From assembly GCF_003945595.2 (NCBI RefSeq), contig NW_024103452.1:5365555-5429554 (forward strand): a stretch of DNA of 64,000 bases. Direction: 5' to 3'. The notes beneath the pieces were generated by a model that was not told the origin of the DNA, ran no database searches, and was given only the letters and a program-made list of their open reading frames with translations. Position numbers and translations under genes: made by a program. Below are positions 52,785 through 64,000 of this stretch, piece by piece (positions within the stretch are counted from its first letter, which is position 1; every line of letters begins with the position of its first letter). The stretch is from Pipra filicauda. Its lineage: Eukaryota > Chordata > Aves > Passeriformes > Pipridae.

Positions 52785-52960
52785 GACTGGGTTGGAAGGG
52801 ACCAAGATCATCTGGTTCCATAGGTGGGGACGTCTACTAGACCAGTTTGCTCAAAGCCCCATAGTACCTGGCCTTGAACACTTGCAGGGATGGGACATTC
52901 ACAGCTTCTCTGGGCAACCACCCCAATATCTAATACTAACCTACTCTTTTTTGGTTTAAA
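52785..52960 (-). mobile_element. CR1 LINE fragment, reverse orientation
   Basis: Read on the + strand: GGGTTGGAAGGGACCAAGAT, then CATCTGGTTCCATAGGTGGG, CAAAGCCCCATAGTACCTGG, CCTTGAACACTTGCAGGGAT and CAGCTTCTCTGGGCAACCAC. This is the reverse complement of the CR1 3' UTR and the end of ORF2, where TTGCCCAGAGAAGCTGTGGA is a standard block. The terminal octamer is missing and the 5' side is truncated, leaving about 175 bp. Confidence 0.92.
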
Positions 52961-53273
52961 GGCATTCCCCAATAATAATAATAACACAACAGCTAGTGCC
53001 AGCTCTAAGTTTTGGAGATTTTGATGGTTTTTTTGGTTTACAACAATCTACAGGGAAATATTCACTGTGTTGGATCTCTTGATCACACATTTACTTCCCA
53101 TGGTTATAATTTCTGTGTGCAAGGTGAAAGCTGCAGAGTCCTATTATACCAGGTCTAAGGCAATCGGGAATCTTCACAGAAAGCTTTGTGAGAAAAGTGG
53201 AAGCAAAAGATCTGTAGTGTATTGCTGATGGTCCCCTGAGAACTTAAAAAAATAATTTCATTGTTGATTATTC
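52961..53273. other. Single-copy DNA, nothing recognised
   Basis: A 313-base AT-rich gap between the reverse CR1 fragment and the retrotransposon 3' end that starts at 53274. No open frame, repeat or binding-site cluster stands out. I looked here for an upstream continuation of the retrotransposon ORF and did not find one. Confidence 0.6.
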
Positions 53274-53332
53274 TGTAACAAACGTGGATAGTGCCTTCCT
53301 AAATCTTCGTTCGCGAAGCCTAGCCGTGATGA
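53274..53332 (+). mobile_element. 3' end of the non-CR1 retrotransposon, second copy
   Basis: A 59-bp fragment homologous to the last codons and 3' UTR of the element at 43478-44165, in the opposite orientation. In both copies the final codons read Cys-x-Lys-Arg-Gly-stop: CDKRG and TAG there, CNKRG and TAG (53289-53291) here. The shared 3' UTR includes TCTTCGTTCGCGAAGCC here, against TCTTCATTCGCAAAGCC there. Upstream of 53274 I cannot find the Cys/His finger, so the copy is truncated or eroded almost to the stop codon. Five CpGs survive in about 50 bases, which is unusual for this AT-rich window. Confidence 0.8.
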
Positions 53333-54180
53333 TTCTGACAAAGAAGGACACAACGGTAAAATCAAGTTTCTGGTATCCTAGAGATTGACATTCTGAGATC
53401 CACCAGTGACAGGAAAAGTACAACATTGCCATCTACATTTGAACACGGTCACTCACAAAATACTGTCATCTTTATCCAGCCCTTAACTCAATGTCTTCAT
53501 CTCCCCCACTGAAACAGAGTTCCCTTGGTGATATTTCTTTGTAGTTGGGCCATCTTTACACATTGGAAAGACTTCAATGGGTGCAATATCATGACCTTCA
53601 AGATTTACATTTGAAATAGTTTAAGATTAAAGGAAATCTATTTAACTAACTATGTAACTGAAGACAAGTGATTTTCAGCACAGCAGGCAGCGTGGGAGGG
53701 TAAAAGACTGTGCAAATGAGTAAGAGATATTGGGAAATTCTCTGTGCTTTTCATATCTCCATTTAGCATAAAAATAACTGATGCAGAGGAAACAGAAATC
53801 GTGTCATATATTGGATGCTTTCCAGACAAATGGAGAAAAAGCCTAAAGCAGATTGACCGGAATTAGTGGAAGTATGTTGAATCTAAAGTTCTAAAAGAAC
53901 ACTATCCTTGTTGGGAAACATATGTTTGAGAATTTCATCTTGAGGAAAGGAAGGCAAATACAGCTTGAAACTCATTGGCCCTCATTCTCCTTTGGTAGTT
54001 ATTTATACCTGTGTGTAATTTAAATCAAATGCTGCTATCGACTCCAACAAGCCTCACTGATAAATCCAGAGTGTGACCAGGTTCCCTGCTGGTCTGCTAA
54101 GAGCACCCATGAACACTAAACTCTGATCCTCGTGGTGTTTAAAGCCTTCTCTGAGCCTTGTGTTCCCAGGTTATAAACCT

Positions 54181-54245
54181 TAATATCATTACTTGGCCAA
54201 GGGGTATGGATCTCTAATTGCGTAAATTGAAGTTAATTGATCTTC
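54181..54245. promoter_or_regulatory. Candidate regulatory motif group (NF1-like palindrome and homeodomain sites)
   Basis: A perfect palindrome CTTGGCCAAG (54192-54201) resembles two closely apposed NF1 half-sites. It is followed within 45 bases by CTAATTG and TTAATTGATC, both homeodomain-type cores. This could be part of a conserved enhancer, but the motifs are short and the function is inference. Confidence 0.2.
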
Positions 54246-55114
54246 AAATGAAATTGGCCTATGCCCAGGTCACTGGCAATATGGTTTTGGGAGTAAGTGG
54301 TTCTTCACTCAGCCTGGAGTCAAACCCTCTCAAAATTTTTGTCAAATCAAAACATAGATAAATTTCAACTCAGATTAACATCTAGGTTTACTTTAGGAGA
54401 ACCTATATGTTTTTGGTGAATACTGTCTTCTCATATGTTACATGACGTCTGTTGAAATCTTTATGTCTGTAGTCTGTAGAAGAAAGAACAATTTTAAAGC
54501 CATCAGCAACTGAATAGGAAAAAGCCTTGCAATAAAAACATTGTATCAACAAAAAAAAGAAAGAGAATTGGTCTCAGCCTCAAAATATTTGAAAATGAAT
54601 GAACAAAGGTGGTGTTTGGTTTTTTTTAAACATGCTAACTTTTGTTTCCCTCAGAAATGTATTTAGTTGCTAAATTATATTCTAAAATCTAAGTACAAAA
54701 CCAGTGTTTATTTCAAGTCAGATAATTTTTTCCCTTCAACACATGACTTTTTTATATTTTGAAAGAATATTTGTTTTTGTATTTTATAGAGTTACACCAA
54801 TCTCCTTAGCAGTTTAACAAATGTACTTAAAAACCCAGCTGTTCTTACACTGGTTATTCTATTGGTTCTGTTCATTTCCATTACTTATATATTTATTCAA
54901 TCTGTGCTACTTCATTACTAAGAAAATTCATTTAAAGGGAAATACGAGCATTTATAGCTTCTTGTCACCTTAGGTTTACAAGAATTAAACAGTATTCAAC
55001 CCAAATATTTTCATCACGGTGGTAGAATTAGTAACCATTTCCATGAGTTGAAACCTAGCTGCTGACATAACAAGAGAGACTACTAAACTGTGTAAATCAA
55101 GATGAGAAGATTTC

Positions 55115-55179
55115 GGCCAAATTTTTATTTAGTGTTACTTGATATTGGGCCAAATTTTTATTGAGTGTCACCTGATATA
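55115..55179 (+). repeat. Tandem duplication, two 33-bp units
   Basis: The unit GGCCAAATTTTTATTTAGTG plus TTACTTGATATT is followed directly by a second copy with a few substitutions (TTGAGTGTCACC in place of TTTAGTGTTACT). It looks like a small local duplication that has aged. Confidence 0.9.
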
Positions 55180-58100
55180 CTTGTGTTGGGTTCAGCACAG
55201 TTACATATATTTATTCTTGATGAAAAGGTTTTACTTATAAGATTATTTATTTCATTGTGTGGAGCTGCTTAACAGGTTCAAATCTAGAGGTGCATGTGTA
55301 TGCTTATATTTTTATTTATTTATGCGTGTATGAACATGTGTATCTTGGACCATGAAGTATTGCATTATGTAGCCCATGTGTATTATGTCAGTGAGAAGAC
55401 ATTGCTGACAATTACTTCTTTTGACGGTACAGAAAATCCTTGTTATTTTTCTCCATTGAAGAGAAAGGCTTGAAACTCTGAGCTCAGAAGCGGGAGTAAA
55501 AGAAACAATATGCTATATGTGTTCCTGAAATTCCTGTAAGCCATTGCTTTGAACTCTTAGGGTTTGACAATATTGATTTAAAGCAACAGGCTGTGCAATG
55601 TCATGTCACTTATCATTTGCACTTTGTGTAAGATGATAGAGTGTGGACATGTGTGTGTATCCTCTGTAGTTTATAAATCAGATTAAGTTCAGAAAAACAA
55701 GCATTAATTTCTGATGGCTGGGTTAAATTTAAAAAACTAACTGGATATCCAACAGTGAACACATTCCTGGTGAAAATATCAGTGAGTTATTAAACTATAA
55801 ATTTAATCTTAAAATTCTATGCTTCTAGTAATGAATACCAGCTTGTTGTGAGCTTTTTGTACTGTTCATACAATTCTGATCAGTAAAAAGAACACTTGGA
55901 AGTACTTGTTCTTGCTGACAATGGAAAACAGAGGTGTTAAATATAAATCATGCTACAATGAAATCAAGAAAAGTAAACTAAGATTTTTTTCTATAAAAAC
56001 ATTATAGAGCCATTTTATAAAAGAACCAGCTCACAGCATATAATCACATTTTAACAGATGTTGCCAAATTAGGTAAAAGCTCTGATAGAAAATTTGTTAA
56101 TTATGTGAATTAGGCCTCACAGGCAGCCTAAACCAATCAGATATTGAGAAGAACACTGATTCAATATGATCCTATTGTTAATACTTTTATTACAGTAGCA
56201 AATATTTGTTGCATGGCTCAAGCTTGGGCAATGCCACAAGACTACTGCTGGGTAGTACAGGGTAGAAAGAAGAGACAACTGGAAGAGATAAAAGTAGGAC
56301 AAAATATCATACTTATTTTGTAAGATGCAGAGAGCTTAAGGAAGGTATTTTCTAGGATACTCAAATCCATGTCCCTGCTTTCTCCATGCTGAAGTGGAAG
56401 AAATAAGCAACTTCTGTAGGCGCTTAATTCCTCTCTGCATTAGGCCTTAAAGGTAAACTCCTAAGGGTGCATGCACCTTGAAGGTGGGGAGGTGCTGAGC
56501 CATGGTCCCTGACCCATTCTGCATTAGTCTGCTAAATGACTGAGTGGTTCAGGCAGGGCATAGTTGTGCAACCACGTCACAACCTGCTACAAGCAGGGCT
56601 TCCAGTCCAATTCCTCCTCCCAGAGATGTCTTGTCCTTTGGTCTAGAATATGACTTGAGGCAAGAATCTGATTTTTCTGAAACATTCTCACCTCTTGTGA
56701 AGTATTCAAGTATGTACTAAATTAGAGAATTAAATCTATCTCTCAAGAAAGTGTGACAGTCACCTGCAGCAGACTTATTTTCTCGGTTGCTCTCCTACAT
56801 GTTATTTTTGTCATGTTTCAACAAGATCTACACCTCAGTCAGTTTTATTGATTGAGAATTTAGGCAGTCAGGGTATGTTTTGTAAGTTTAAATCTTTTAA
56901 GTCAGATTTGAATTTGAGCTATCTAATTCAATGTCAGAGTGCTCTGTGTGTTATTTACTGTGAAGGAAAAGTGGATTGTTTTCTTTTTTCATGGAAGGAT
57001 TTTCTACTTAAGTAATTCTTATCTTCTCCTAAGTGTTTCTATTTTGACCATAGGCACTTATTCACTCAAAGTTCTAGCTTTCTGTTTTCAGGTTCTTATT
57101 TTTTGCTTTTCATTGTGTGGAAAGCTGATGTGACTATCAGAGACTGTGAATTCCACTGGGAAGTCATATATGTAAAATATACCACCTATAGTATCTAAAC
57201 ACCCTTAATATGCCCTGCTTTCTGGGATCCCCTAGTTTGTGGCTACCTACTATGGCCTCTAGGAAATACAAAAAACTCCTCCAGTGACATTACAACCTTA
57301 CCCTAAAGTTGTAGGTCTCTAAGGTCTCCTTTTGTCTTTCCAAGTACAGCCACAGAGAAGTGAATTTGTAGGATTGTAGGACACCCACCCTCCCCACTCT
57401 CTAACCCCTTATTTTATGTCTGACTCTTGGAGATTTTTTTTTGCCTGAAATTAATCTATTCTTTCACAGCACCTACAGTAATCCAAATCCATTGTGCTAC
57501 TCTCTAAGAGAATACTTGATGTGACCCAGATATTAAAAAATGCCTTTTTTCCTCTAGAAAAAGCTAGAGGATTTTGCATGGAATATTTAAGTATTAATTA
57601 GGTCAGCGCAGGAGAAAACAATCTTTTTTTTTTTACAGTTACAGAACTCACCTGAATAAAAATAGCTCCGGGTTCTATTTCTTTTTCTAGTTAATAAATT
57701 CCCTGTTTTATATTAACTGGTTTGTAGAACAAGGACTAGAAGTAAACCAAGTCACTGTCTTGGGCCCAGTTAATATTTAATTATTCTGCATAAAGTGGAG
57801 CAGTTTCAACTGAAGAACAGTAGGGCAAATTAAGTTCAAATTCCTTATAGCTAAAAAGAAAGTCAGCCTTTCTGCTTTACTCATAAGTGTTCTTACTCCT
57901 GAGCTATGTATTAATAGCAGAATCTGGGACTACAAAATATTCATCAATATTTTGTGCAGAATTCATATTCCAAGTACACTGAAGAAGACTAAATGGATTC
58001 AACCCTACTGGGCAGGAGGTCTTTGTGTGTGCAGTTCAACATGGGAGAGATGAGAGCACAAATGAAGTTGAGGCAGATTCTTATTCTGAAGATGAATCAA

Positions 58101-59819
58101 TATACCATGCTAAAAAAAAAGAGGAAATGGACCTATAGTACTTGCAAATTGAAAAGGCTGAGCAGCTGAAAAGGCGGTTCATGAAAAATTCAATTTTCGT
58201 TTTAGCATCAAAAGGTGCAGACCTATAAATCTCTTTGTCAATACAGCCAAGAACCCTTTTTCAAGGAAAACTGATCAGAGAAAGTATCTAAGCAACTTAG
58301 CAAAACAGTTAGGAAGCTCCCAATCACATATCTGCTTTCGGAAACATCTTTCTTAGATTCTTTCTTAGGACATTTTTGGCAACACGAGGAATTAAGGTCA
58401 GATTTTTGAATCTGAGTCCAGTGTATTAACCATAACAGCAGCCTGTTCTCAGAGCTTGAAGTTCACAAATGAAGGTATAAATCAACCCACTGGAGAGATG
58501 CCAGTGTAAACCAAAACTCAGTGTAGGGCGGAAGAGAATCAGGCAGTAAAAAGTTTCTTATTCCTCTCCCTTTTTCCATTTTTATCTCTTCAATTTTAAT
58601 CCTCTTTGAAGGTATATGAAAATAATTATATTAAATATTGCCTTTGTAAAAGGAAAAAAAAAAAGAAGAGAGAGTTATTCTGATACCTCAGTGCTTTATT
58701 ATTTCACTATGTTTCTCTAGATAAGAAAATCTGATCTTTTACCATTAGCACCAGCACTAATGGCAAAAAAAGTTAAAACACTTTTTCCTTCCAAGAAGAA
58801 ATATCAAAGCTTTTCAGAACTTTCCTTTCTCATTCCCTGCTGGTCTTCCTTATACTATAACACTGGTGATACGACTTGGAGAAGTCAATGTGTGTTATGA
58901 CTACCTGACATGAGACTTCTCTTTCTGTGTTCTCCAAGTTATTTAGAAACTCTTATGTGTCTGCTATATTGGATTAAGTTGATTAATCACCTGATTAAAG
59001 AGTGTGTTTTTCAGGATCAAGTTCATCCTCTATGATACAGAAAAAAAGAAAATATGATATTTTTAATTTTATTCTTAAAAATTTCAATTTTACATATATA
59101 TATAAACTGAAAAAAAAAATCTGTGGGAACTGGTCTTATTCTCCATGGAAAAGAAAAACCTGGGAAATGGTGTAGTTGAAATTTTCAGTGTTAAGAAAGG
59201 GAAATGAGTGAAAATATAAAGCAAGCTCAAAGGGTGGACTTTTGTTATTATTACTGAGAGGGGAAAACTAAGGGACTAAATTGAAATATTAGGTAACAAT
59301 GAGCAAATAGGGACTTGGGCAGGGTTGCTTCACTCTCCGAGAAAGAGACATATGGAATAAGTTACTAGTGGAGGTAACTGAAGTACAGTCTCACAGAGAT
59401 AAAGGGATACCTAAATCTGTTTCTGGAAGGGAGGATTGAAGAATAGGGTGAAAAAAGCAAGTAGGGTGGATTAAGCTAAACTATGCCAGAACAGGCATGT
59501 CAGCACATATGAACCTTTTCTCTCTCTGCAATTCTGCTGTTTTATTTGCTTTTTTGTTTTATCAGCTCATAATATCAAATTCATACTGTCACATTTATGA
59601 ATTTCCTCTGTGCTATTCAATCCCCATTGCATTAGTGAATTCTGACTGATACATTTATACACTCAGGACCAGTATAATGATGTGTTCTTCATCTGCAAGA
59701 AGTGTGAAGCAAGTGACAGACAACTAAGGTGAGATTCTTCTCACCCATGCACAATATAAGCATCTGTTGCTGAAATAGATGCTCTCTTTGCAATAACCGG
59801 ACAGAAAAAGGAATATTTT

Positions 59820-59863
59820 AACAATCCATCTGAAATATCTCAACAATCCATCTGAAATATCTC
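59820..59863 (+). repeat. Perfect tandem duplication, two 22-bp units
   Basis: A 22-base unit beginning AACAATCCATCTGAAATATC is repeated head to tail without a mismatch, so the duplication is probably recent. It lies at the very end of the long antisense frame and supplies its last codons. Confidence 0.95.
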
Positions 59864-60321
59864 AGTAGATGAGATAAATCAGGCCACAAAAGTTTCTGTT
59901 TCTCTTCACTGAATATAAATAGAGCATAGGAAAATTTACACAGACATAAAAATCCAAAGCTTAGAGTCCTACAGTTATTCACTGGAATTGGCACCACTCT
60001 CAATGTTATGTTAAGAAGCAAACCCATTTCTACCTGAGTTATCTTAGGCCACTTCAGCAACTCTGATAGTTGCTGTGAGACACCTGAGCAAAAGGACTTG
60101 CCTTGAAACCAGCCCAGAGAAATCTGTATAAAGCTGCTCCAACTTAGAAGAGTTTGATGACTTTGGTATGTGTCTGTTATAATATCTTTATTTGGTTTTG
60201 AGAAAAATAACTTCTCTGGATAGCATGCCATTGGGTTGTGTAGATGTAACCTGCAACAGAAATTAAATCTTTTCACAAGAAATGGACAATGCAGAGAAAT
60301 GGATAATAAAATCCAGTTGGT

Positions 60322-60436
60322 GTAAGGCCTTGAGCAACACAGTTTAGTGGGAGGTGTCCTTCTCCATGGTGGGGGGGCTGGTAATAGGTGATCTTTAAGG
60401 TCCATTCCAACCCAAACCATTCTATGATTCTATGAA
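60322..60436 (+). mobile_element. CR1 LINE 3' end fragment
   Basis: Seen directly: GCCTTGAGCAACACAGTTTA, GTGGGAGGTGTCCTTCTCCA, a run of seven G after GGT, then GTGATCTTTAAGGTCCATTC and CAACCCAAACCATTCTATGA, ending TTCTATGA. This matches the avian CR1 3' UTR almost throughout, with the octamer tail ATTCTATG repeated at the end. It is one of the youngest-looking copies in the window, although only about 115 bp long. Confidence 0.95.
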
Positions 60437-63400
60437 ATAGTGCCTGATGCTCTCCCATGATTCTTCCCCGTGAAGCAGTTTGACTTTATACAAAGCTCTT
60501 AAATATCTGAGAATGGGATTACAGCCAACTGCTTAGGTCACACAGCTAGAAGAATATGGGACATATGGGCAGCACTAACAGAAGAGAATGAGAAATACTT
60601 GCTTTCAACAACATATTTATCTGTATCTGCAGATATAACCAACTTCAAAGAGAGAATTGTCTCAGCTGTTTACCAGATCATTTTTATGTCTGAGCTAGTT
60701 ATTTTATCCTCAGTGCTGCAGAAATTACAGATTATGAATCCTTCAATAGATCTGGTTTTCTATGTTTAAGATTCCTCTCCTGGGATGTGTTGGAAATCCC
60801 TGGTGTAAATCAGATAGATGAGTAAACTGAACCTTTTCATTCCAGATTCCAAGTGGTAGTCTTACACAGTGGACTGTAGAATTACAGAAAAGGAAATAAG
60901 TTAATCCATCCTGAATATGTATCTTGTCTAAATCTTGTCTTTATTTTGTATTCAGCTGAAAGGGTTTAGGGTTAAAAACATAGACATATACATGGTTTTG
61001 GTTTGGTTTTGGTTTTGTCTTTTTTTTAACTGATAAATGCTACTTCTGAACATTAAATACTGATTTGAAAAATAGGCCATAGGTTTTTAGAACAAACTTA
61101 GTCTTGTAACACCTATGATAGACTAAACGATGTTAACAAAAGTGCTGGGGATAATGTTGTTAGCTGAGCACCATAAGAAACTGTACATGATATAAACCTC
61201 AGTTTAATTAAGGAACTTATCACTCTCCTTTTTCTACTGTTATTTCCCCCCCAAGAGAAAAAAAAAGTCAAGAGAAAATATTTTTATTAAAAATATGATG
61301 GGAAATTATCGGTCTGTTTTCTATATACTTATAACGGAGTATATAATTTCATAAGCTGTTCACATCCACTGTTGCAATTTTTAAAATTCTATTGCCTATA
61401 TTTCATTACTACATCTGAAGAACTTTAAATGGTTCTTTAAAACTTCTTAGAAGTCACTGCAATAGTACGGATGTATTTCAAATAGATTTGTGACAATTAA
61501 AAGTTGTCTAAATACCTTTCACCCCAAAATCCTGCTGGATCATACATGGAGTTTCACTACTTTATTTAGAGGCCTGGTTTGATTTAACATGTGCCACTGT
61601 GTTCTTTCATTGTATGGAGAAACTAACAAATGATATAAAATAACTGTGTTCTGTCATTTCTCTCAGTCGTACCATATTCTGTTACGCCACCACTGCAATG
61701 CTCTTACCCAGAGCCTTGGCTGCATTCCACTCTGAGTTCTGTCTTAATAACTTCATCTCTAGGACTACAAAGATTCATAATCAGTTCCTATCCAAGTGCT
61801 GAAATTAATTTTGTGGAAATCCATCTCTGTATGTTACAATGCTGGCTATTGAAGCAATCTTGAAAGCAGACACCATGTGGGGGAAAGGAAGGAGGGGAAA
61901 AGGGAGAGGAAAAAAAAAGAAAGAAAATTTTGGCCCCAGTTCACAGAAATCAAGCTGTGTTCTGTGACACTCCCAAAAAAAAGAGGGTGGTCTCCTCCCC
62001 ACCAGAAGTCACGCAACAGGAACAGATACCCTCACCAAGCTTCTGTCTGTGCAGTTCTCTGTTTACTTACCTCAGAGGAGAGAGAAGATTCCTCTCTTGA
62101 GAGTATAAACAGGTGAAAAGGTTTCTATTCATAATAGAATCTCTGATGGTTACCACAAACTTAAATGTCTCTGTGATTTTAATGTCAAACTTCTGCACCT
62201 TGTTCAATGGAGAGTTCTGAAAAGTCTTAAATTAGGTAAATATAGCAAGTTTTTAAACTCTTTCACTTCTTTAAGGTGGTATCTCAAGTCTCTGAATAGG
62301 ATGTGTCAAAACCTGTGTGGATCTTAGCAACCACAGTGGGCCATCTGAATATGCTGAATATATTTACTAGCAGTGGTTTACAAGACGTAAGTGAAGATTT
62401 GATCTGGTTCCAGTATTTTTTTACATCATTATATTAGAAAACCATGTAGAAGTGCCCCTGCTCCAGATTTCTTACAATTTCAAAGGCATTTTGAGTAACA
62501 GCCATTTGGGTAACACAGCAATTCTGATTAATCCATAACTTCTACATCTGTGCAGGAAGAAACAGGGAATATTAAAGAGCATGAGATGCGAGTCAGTATT
62601 CATCACTGAGCATGCAAGTGATGCCTTGTTCCACTGAGTCTTAACATTAACTGAGATACTCAGAAGTAATCTAGAAAAAAATCTTAATTTCGCATTCCTA
62701 CTGGATGAAAACACTGATGCCCCGCAGATGGTGCAGAAAACAAAAAGGGAGGGACAGTCAGGGGAGCCTTTAGTTTAATTTAAGGTCCTATTTTTACCTC
62801 CGTAGTTGATGTATACACAATAGTCTTCATGTGGCTCTCTGCACACTTCTCTGCTTATTTCTGCAACTGGTCTTGACAGAACAAGTCTGTGGTTGGCAAA
62901 AACTCATGGTCAAATGTCAATCTTCTTATGTACACATGCACACAAGTATGAAGATGAACAAATGGATTTTGCTTATTAGCTTATTGATTTGAAATATGGC
63001 TGATTCAGGATAGAAAGAATGCCCTTGCCTCAGTAAATGCTACGAAGGACAGTATTTTCTAACTCTGTTCCTTTCCATAACTAAAACGAGCAATGGTATA
63101 AGGCAAAAAAAATTCATTTTTCGTAGCAAATGTTTTGGTCAGACAGAAAACAATTAGTGTCAGAGATGTTGCAGTTTACCTTGGAAAGAACATTATCAAA
63201 CTTTAATACAGTAGTGATCATGTCTTTTTAAATATTTCATTTCTCATGAAACTGTGCCAGGTACTGACACTGTCTGCCGGTGTCCGACTGACACACCGCA
63301 GTGGTAATAAATGGGGCACTGTATGTCTAAGCTCCCTAGCTGAGATATGACATTAACTCTTGACCCTCAAATGAAAAGAAAACTCAGTATCTCCTGTTAC

Positions 63401-64000
63401 TATTATAAATGTTGACTTTAGTATTCATTATTAAAGAACACATTTCAGCCTCATTCCACACTGCATCATGCGATGTATGGATCTATAACAGTTTTCACTG
63501 GTACTGTTTCTTTTCACTTTGTCTGCATCTGATAAGCCAGAAACCTTGGGGACTGAACCAAAACACAAGTATTACTGAAGAAACAGGCCTGGGAGTTTTT
63601 CTGCTTCGTCTTATGACACCATGCTTGTGTAATGTTATAGAGTAATACAGCCTTGATTTTATGGCATATGAAATACGAATACATTTGAATTACATTTTTA
63701 TATTGCATACACAAAGTATGCACAAACCCCACACTGAAGTAATCATTAGTTGATATGTCTTAGGCCCTCTTCTGGGTCACTTCATAATCAAGATGAGCAG
63801 TTATAGTTTCTAGTGACAAACTTTTAGTTCAAACCACAGAAAACTAGGCTTGTCTGATCCAGAGTTCCTTATCTCCCTCTCTAACACACAAGACAAAAAT
63901 ATGGTTATTAGATATACCATTCAAAGGCAAAAAAATTGCCTTTCAAAAGTACCCACTTTGAAATTTGGAGAAGAAAATTTGATGAAATTAAACCAGCCCC
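60437..64000. other. AT-rich single-copy DNA, no gene recognised
   Basis: No gene or interspersed repeat is recognised. The frames at 61805-62116 overlap a purine run and are compositional artefacts. Confidence 0.55.
61879..61927 (+). repeat. 49-base pure purine tract
   Basis: An unbroken stretch of G and A (GGGGGAAAGGAAGGAGGGGA and onward to AAAGAAAGAAAA). Such homopurine runs can adopt triplex structures in supercoiled DNA. It creates spurious Lys/Arg/Glu-rich frames on the + strand and Phe/Pro-rich ones on the - strand. Confidence 0.92.

Larger units (their letters stand above)
53333..60321. other. AT-rich single-copy DNA, no gene recognised
   Basis: No convincing exon is seen. It contains two small tandem duplications, a possible regulatory stretch near 54.18-54.25 kb and a weak, unassigned CR1-like segment at about 59310-59440. 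The longest open frame of the window (200 codons, - strand, 59818-60420) ends here and starts inside the antisense strand of the CR1 copy at 60322-60436. I do not accept it as a gene. Confidence 0.5.

Noticed and set aside
59300..59440. Possible very old CR1 segment (ATGGAATAAGTTACTAGTGG and onward)
   Set aside because: The similarity to a CR1 'GGAACAAGCTACCAGNGGAGGT'-type block is suggestive but covers too few bases to call by eye.
1..64000. Endogenous retrovirus or LTR pair
   Set aside because: I found no paired long direct repeats, no tRNA primer-binding site and no gag, pol or env peptide of retroviral type.
1..64000. CRISPR array, operon or bacterial system
   Set aside because: There are no regularly spaced repeats, no dense same-strand genes and no ribosome-binding sites. 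The repeat content is that of a bird genome.

Overview
This window looks like AT-rich, gene-free DNA from a bird. It is either an intergenic desert or part of a very large intron. The main evidence is the repeat content: the only abundant interspersed repeats are 5'-truncated CR1 retrotransposons whose 3' ends carry the short direct repeat ATTCTATG / ATTCTGTG. I see no poly(A)-tailed SINEs, no L1, no bacterial-type gene density and no operon-like layout. I cannot name the species. I found no protein-coding exon, tRNA, rRNA or CRISPR array that I would defend. Every open frame starting at ATG is short (200 codons or fewer), and the recognisable ones belong to retrotransposon remnants.

Layout. 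1-22.8 kb: mostly single-copy DNA with CR1 3' ends on the + strand at about 6.27, 11.1-11.5 and 17.9-18.0 kb, a (GA)n tract at 16.8 kb, a 29-A run at 17.5 kb and a CpG-retaining patch at 21.6-21.8 kb. 22.8-23.3 kb: the best-preserved CR1 ORF2 tail. 23.3-37.6 kb: single-copy DNA with a homeodomain-site cluster and palindrome near 28.2 kb, a TA/TG-rich tract at 30.5 kb and an old, diverged CR1-like 3' end at 35.3 kb. 37.6-39.3 kb: two CR1 copies on the - strand. 43.48-44.17 kb: a degraded non-LTR retrotransposon that is not CR1, on the - strand, with a C-terminal zinc-knuckle-like motif. 49.9 kb: a near-perfect 40-bp palindrome. 51.4-53.0 kb: a diverged CR1 (+) and a CR1 fragment (-). 53.27-53.33 kb: a second, + strand copy of the extreme 3' end of the non-CR1 element, with its CpGs intact. 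55.1 kb and 59.8 kb: short tandem duplications. 60.3-60.4 kb: a CR1 3' end, antisense to the longest open frame in the window.

The most notable observation is the pair at 43.5 and 53.3 kb. Both share the last codons, the stop codon and about 40 bp of 3' UTR of one retrotransposon family. The 43.5-kb copy shows CG-to-CA changes at three places where the 53.3-kb copy keeps CG. This suggests that the 53.3-kb fragment is either younger or has been held under constraint. No set of genes works together here; any function would be regulatory and remains inference.
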